Positions 61,501 through 64,000 of a DNA stretch of 64,000 nucleotides are shown piece after piece. Both the position numbers and the translations under genes were made by a program. Source of the stretch: Eudorina sp. 2006-703-Eu-15 (taxonomy: Eukaryota; Chlorophyta; Chlorophyceae; Chlamydomonadales; Volvocaceae). Location: positions 1-64,000 of the forward strand of contig BDSI01000062.1 of the NCBI GenBank assembly GCA_003117195.1, given 5' to 3'. The notes beneath the pieces were generated by a model. It searched no databases. It saw only the letters and a program-made list of their open reading frames with translations, and had not been told where the DNA came from. How positions within the stretch are numbered: position 1 is the stretch's first letter; every line of letters begins with the position of its first letter.

Positions 61501-64000
61501 TGAGTTTGGCGCTCTGGGTGATGTGGGCAGCCACGTCGGCGAGGAACGCGCTGCAGGGGCCCAGCCACGGCTGCGGACTGCCGGCCAGCCAGCTTGCCGC
61601 TATCCGCAGCCGCGGCAGGTACGTGACCTTGACGTCCGACCTATTGGCCAGGGCAACGAACAGCAAGCGCTGGATCGCGGCCACCTCCTCGCCCGAAGGG
61701 TACGCTGAAATGGGAAGCGCAGCTGCGCCGGTGGACGACGAGGCTGCGGGTGCCACCGCGGCGGGTGCAGGGAGCGCTGTGGGTGCCACTGCCGCAGCCC
61801 CCGCAGGGCCGGATGCAGCCAGTGCCGCCGGCCGCGATGGGGGTTTAGGTGTCCCCTTCCTCTCGTCTCTGCCGCCACCGCGCGCGGAAACACCGACGCC
61901 CGCCGTCGCGGCCGCCAACCGAGCCGCCACCGACGACACAGTGCGGGTAGCGGCCGTGAGCTCAGCCCGGATTGCCGCTGTCATTTCGGTGCTGCTCCCG
62001 CTGGGGTCCGGACCCGAGGGACCCGCTGCGGAGGGACCTCCACCCTCTTGCAGGCGCGCGGCCGCAACCCGCGCGAGCGTGCCGAGATCCAGGCTGACCA
62101 CCTCCTCCTCCATGTCGAGCTTCACCGCCACCCGCAAGATGCGTTCACCCGCCGGGTCACGCATCAGCGCCGCCATGCTGGGCCGCTTGGGACCATACGC
62201 GATTAAGTAGCCCGCGAAATTTTGGTCGAGGTGCTCCTCAATAATGTCCAGGGAGGCGCTGCAGGGCCCCAGGTGGGGCTGCGGACTGCGGGCCAGCCAG
62301 CAAGCGGTTACCCGCACCAGCCGCAGCGGTTTCTTATCAACGCCCTGGCCGCCCTCCGCAAGGACGAAACGGACAACATCCTGGATCGCGGCCACTTCGT
62401 CCTCCGAAGGGTACGCTGGGTGCGCGACCGCAGCTGCGGCGGTGGACGACGAGCCGCGGGCTGCGGCGCCGGAGGCTGACGTGGCAGCGGCTGTCGATGA
62501 TACGGATGCTCCGCCAGGGGCGGAGCCGGCGACACTGGCCGCGTGCGCCGCGGCAGGCTGACCCGCGGGTCGGTCCTGCCTGCCGGCACTGCCCGTCGCG
62601 GCCGGCGCCATCCGAGCCGCCGCCGCCCACACCACCTTTCCCGCCGTGATCGTCATGGCCCGGGTCTTCGTGTCCGTAAAGTCAGCGCTGTCGCCCGCTA
62701 TCCGCGCCGCCGCCACCCCCATGAGCGCATAAAGGTTCAGGGTCACCACCTTCTGATCCATCCCCAGCGGTACAGCAACCCGGAAGATGCCCCGAAGCGA
62801 CGATTGGCACATGCGCGCTTCCACTGTGCTGTCCCTGATGGGCTTCTTGACGTTGGTGTTCTGGGTGATGTGGGCAGCCACGTCGACGAGGAACGCGCTG
62901 CAGGGGCCCAGCCACGGCTGCGGACTGCCGGCCAGCCAGCTTGCCGCTATCCGCAGCCGCGGCAGGTACTTGACCTTGACGTCCGACCTATTGGCCAGGG
63001 CAACAATCAGCAAGCGCTGGATTGCGGCAACCTCCTCGCCCGAAGGGTACGCTGAAATGGGAAGCGCAGCTGCGCCGATGGACGACGAGGCCGCGGGTGC
63101 CACCGCGGCGGGTGCAGGGAGCGCTGTGGGCGCCACTGCCGCAGCCCCAGCAGAGCCTGGTGGAGCTGCTGCCGCCGGGCGTGGCACCGACGGGGCCAGA
63201 GCCTTCGACGCCGACGATGGGGCACCCGTCGCCGTCCCCTTCCTCAAATCTCCGCCGACCGTCACGCCGGCCGCCAACCAAGCCGCAACCGACGCCACAG
63301 TGCGGGTAGCGGCCACGGCCTCCGCCCGAGCCGCCACTGTCATTTCTGTGCTGCTACCGCTGGTGTCCGAACCCGAGGGACCCGCTGCGGCGGGGCCTCC
63401 GCCCCCTTGCAGGCGCGCGGCCGCAGCCCTGAGTAGGGCGTCCATGTCCAGGCTGACCAACTCCTCCTCCATGTCGAGCTTCACCGCCACCCGCAGGATG
63501 CCCCGACCCGCCGGGTCACGCATCAGCGCCGCCATGCTGGGCCTCCTGGGACCATACGCGGCCAAGTAGCCCCCGAAACATTGGTTGAGGTGCTCCTGAA
63601 TTCTGTCCAGGGAGGCGCTGCAGGGCCCCAGGTGGGGCTGCGGACTGCGGGCCAGCCAGCAAGCGGTTGCCCGCAGCAGTGCGGTGTACTGCTCGTCGTA
63701 CTGGTCGTCCGCCGCCAGGGCGACGCACACCAGGCGCTGAATTGCGTCCACCTCCTCGCCGTCGGGGCAGGCACCCGCCACATCCGCCGCCGTACCCGCC
63801 ACATCCGCCACCCCATCCGCCGCCGCACCCGCCGCCCCACCCGCCGCAGCAGCAGCCCCGGGGAGCAAGGAGCCAGGACAGGAACCCCTCGGCGGCGCGG
63901 CGGCGACGGCGGCGACAGGCGGTGCAGCAGGGACCGCGGCGGCAGCAGCGGCGGCAGAGACGGTCTCGGGGGCACGTGGGAGCTGGTCTGTGAGATTGGG
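51090..64000 (-). CDS. Giant repeat protein with C-terminal EXD1/RNase D-like exonuclease fold (5' end outside window)
   Basis: Eight exons in transcript order: (beyond 64000)-59912, 59376-58813, 58083-57100, 56446-55913, 55730-54984, 54680-54147, 53395-52406, 51752-51090. All junctions are CAG|...|GT and phase 0, giving 3034 aa in the window, open at the right edge. The protein carries seven copies of a two-part unit: (A) LLRRLAARRLVEVAEGPLGP-W-(T/S)MLWVxGWL and (B) ALRxCL...(F/L)LR(I/V)(L/V)P...VVQLDLxxLLRWA...WGP. Four copies are fused inside the first exon. In the other three, A ends one exon and B forms the next (59376-58813, 56446-55913, 54680-54147). Exons 58083, 55730 and 53395 open with VxLxDP(E/D)(L/F)IRLAAAL. 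Linkers are Ala/Gly/Pro-rich; KRKRS near 60800 may be a nuclear signal. The last two exons give a 3'-5' exonuclease-like fold (AVYLVDLVA, VTKVVHGCDQ, ITLSPLLDTQLVLRG, LWRTRPLG). The repeat is not a family I know. Confidence 0.75.
51760..51837. repeat. G-rich tract beside the last acceptor of the giant gene
   Basis: Imperfect GGGGGTCGGAGGGAGGGGGG repeats. On the minus strand, which carries the gene, this is the C/T-rich run before the acceptor at 51753, so it can serve as an extreme polypyrimidine tract. On the + strand it has several G-run sets that could form a quadruplex. Confidence 0.6.
51838..51880 (+). repeat. Dispersed element copy 3
   Basis: GATTGGTAGACATATTTGTA then CTGCGCTGTCGGAGG, within the intron 51753-52405 of the giant gene. 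It shares the GGTAGACATATT and CTGCGCTG blocks with the copy at 45995. Confidence 0.6.
53481..53581. repeat. 12-bp minisatellite (GATGGTGGGTGC)
   Basis: About eight imperfect copies inside the intron 53396-54146 of the giant gene. Confidence 0.85.
53896..54146. repeat. (CCGCCA)n hexamer tract followed by (CCA)n
   Basis: About 25 almost perfect CCGCCA units (53896-54048), then CCA-rich sequence to the exon border at 54147. It fills the start of the intron that separates exons 54680-54147 and 53395-52406 on the minus strand. The Pro, Gly, Ala, His or Val homopolymers it could encode are not real protein. Confidence 0.95.
55496..55563 (-). repeat. Coding (CAG)n/(CAC)n run
   Basis: CAG then CAC repeats on the + strand. 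In the minus-strand exon 55730-54984 they encode a poly-Gly run followed by a poly-Ala run in the linker before repeat part A. Confidence 0.85.
56619..56703. repeat. 16-bp minisatellite (TTGCCCCTGTTGCCCC)
   Basis: Five imperfect copies in the intron 56447-57099 of the giant gene. Confidence 0.85.
59422..59474. repeat. 11-bp minisatellite (GTAGCTGGGGA)
   Basis: Four imperfect copies in the intron 59377-59911 of the giant gene, near the acceptor of exon 59376-58813. Confidence 0.8.
61210..63800 (-). repeat. ~1.35-kb tandem duplication inside the first exon (two a-b repeat pairs)
   Basis: Two units follow one another. In each, a type-a repeat (WLARSPQPHLGPCSASLD, RPSMAALMRDPAG, ILRVAVKLDMEEE) is followed by a type-b repeat (EEVAAIQRLL, WLAGSPQPWLGPCSAFL, FRVAV, TRAMTI). 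The b start (CGAAGGGTACGCTGAAATGG) is at 63041 and 61694 (1347 bp apart); the a landmark (GACCATACGCG) is at 63550 and 62191 (1359 bp apart). Long stretches are nearly identical at DNA level, so the duplication is young or kept alike by gene conversion. Confidence 0.85.

Overview
The window looks like nuclear DNA of a chlorophyte green alga of the Chlamydomonas/Volvox type. The sequence is GC-rich. The genes are dense in short introns (GTGAG/GTGCG donors, CAG acceptors). Proteins carry long Ala, Gly, Pro and His runs, and a TGTAA poly(A) signal follows one gene. This assignment is inference from style and gene content, not from a database match.

Layout. (1) 1-22776: one continuous satellite of about 140 head-to-tail copies of a 160-162 bp monomer. 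It is noisy at the left edge of the window and has a 972 bp higher-order repeat (6 monomers) in its last 3 kb. (2) 22777-32490, + strand: a decayed-looking gene region. It holds a USP22/Ubp8-type ubiquitin hydrolase with a stop codon in its zinc finger and no visible His box, then an isolated polyketide-synthase acyl-carrier-protein segment, then coding-like but frame-broken sequence of unknown function. (3) 32491-37417: mostly non-coding, with microsatellites and some possible minus-strand exons. (4) 37418-40159, +: an intact five-exon SEC14/CRAL-TRIO lipid-transfer protein gene (354 aa). (5) 42136-42235, -: a tRNA-Arg(ACG) gene with a 27-nt intron. (6) 43723-45935, +: an intact six-exon hypoxanthine phosphoribosyltransferase gene (251 aa). 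(7) 45936-51089: no gene recognised; short dispersed repeats. (8) 51090-64000, -: a very large gene that runs off the right edge (at least 3034 aa in eight exons). It has seven copies of an internal repeat that I do not recognise and ends in a degenerate 3'-5' exonuclease (EXD1/RNase D-like) fold.

The SEC14 and HPRT genes are ordinary housekeeping genes with conserved motifs and in-phase splice sites. There is no evidence that the genes in the window form one pathway. The most unusual item is the giant minus-strand gene: every intron seen is phase 0, module exons are duplicated (in one case including the start of the following intron), and the exonuclease catalytic residues appear to be missing.
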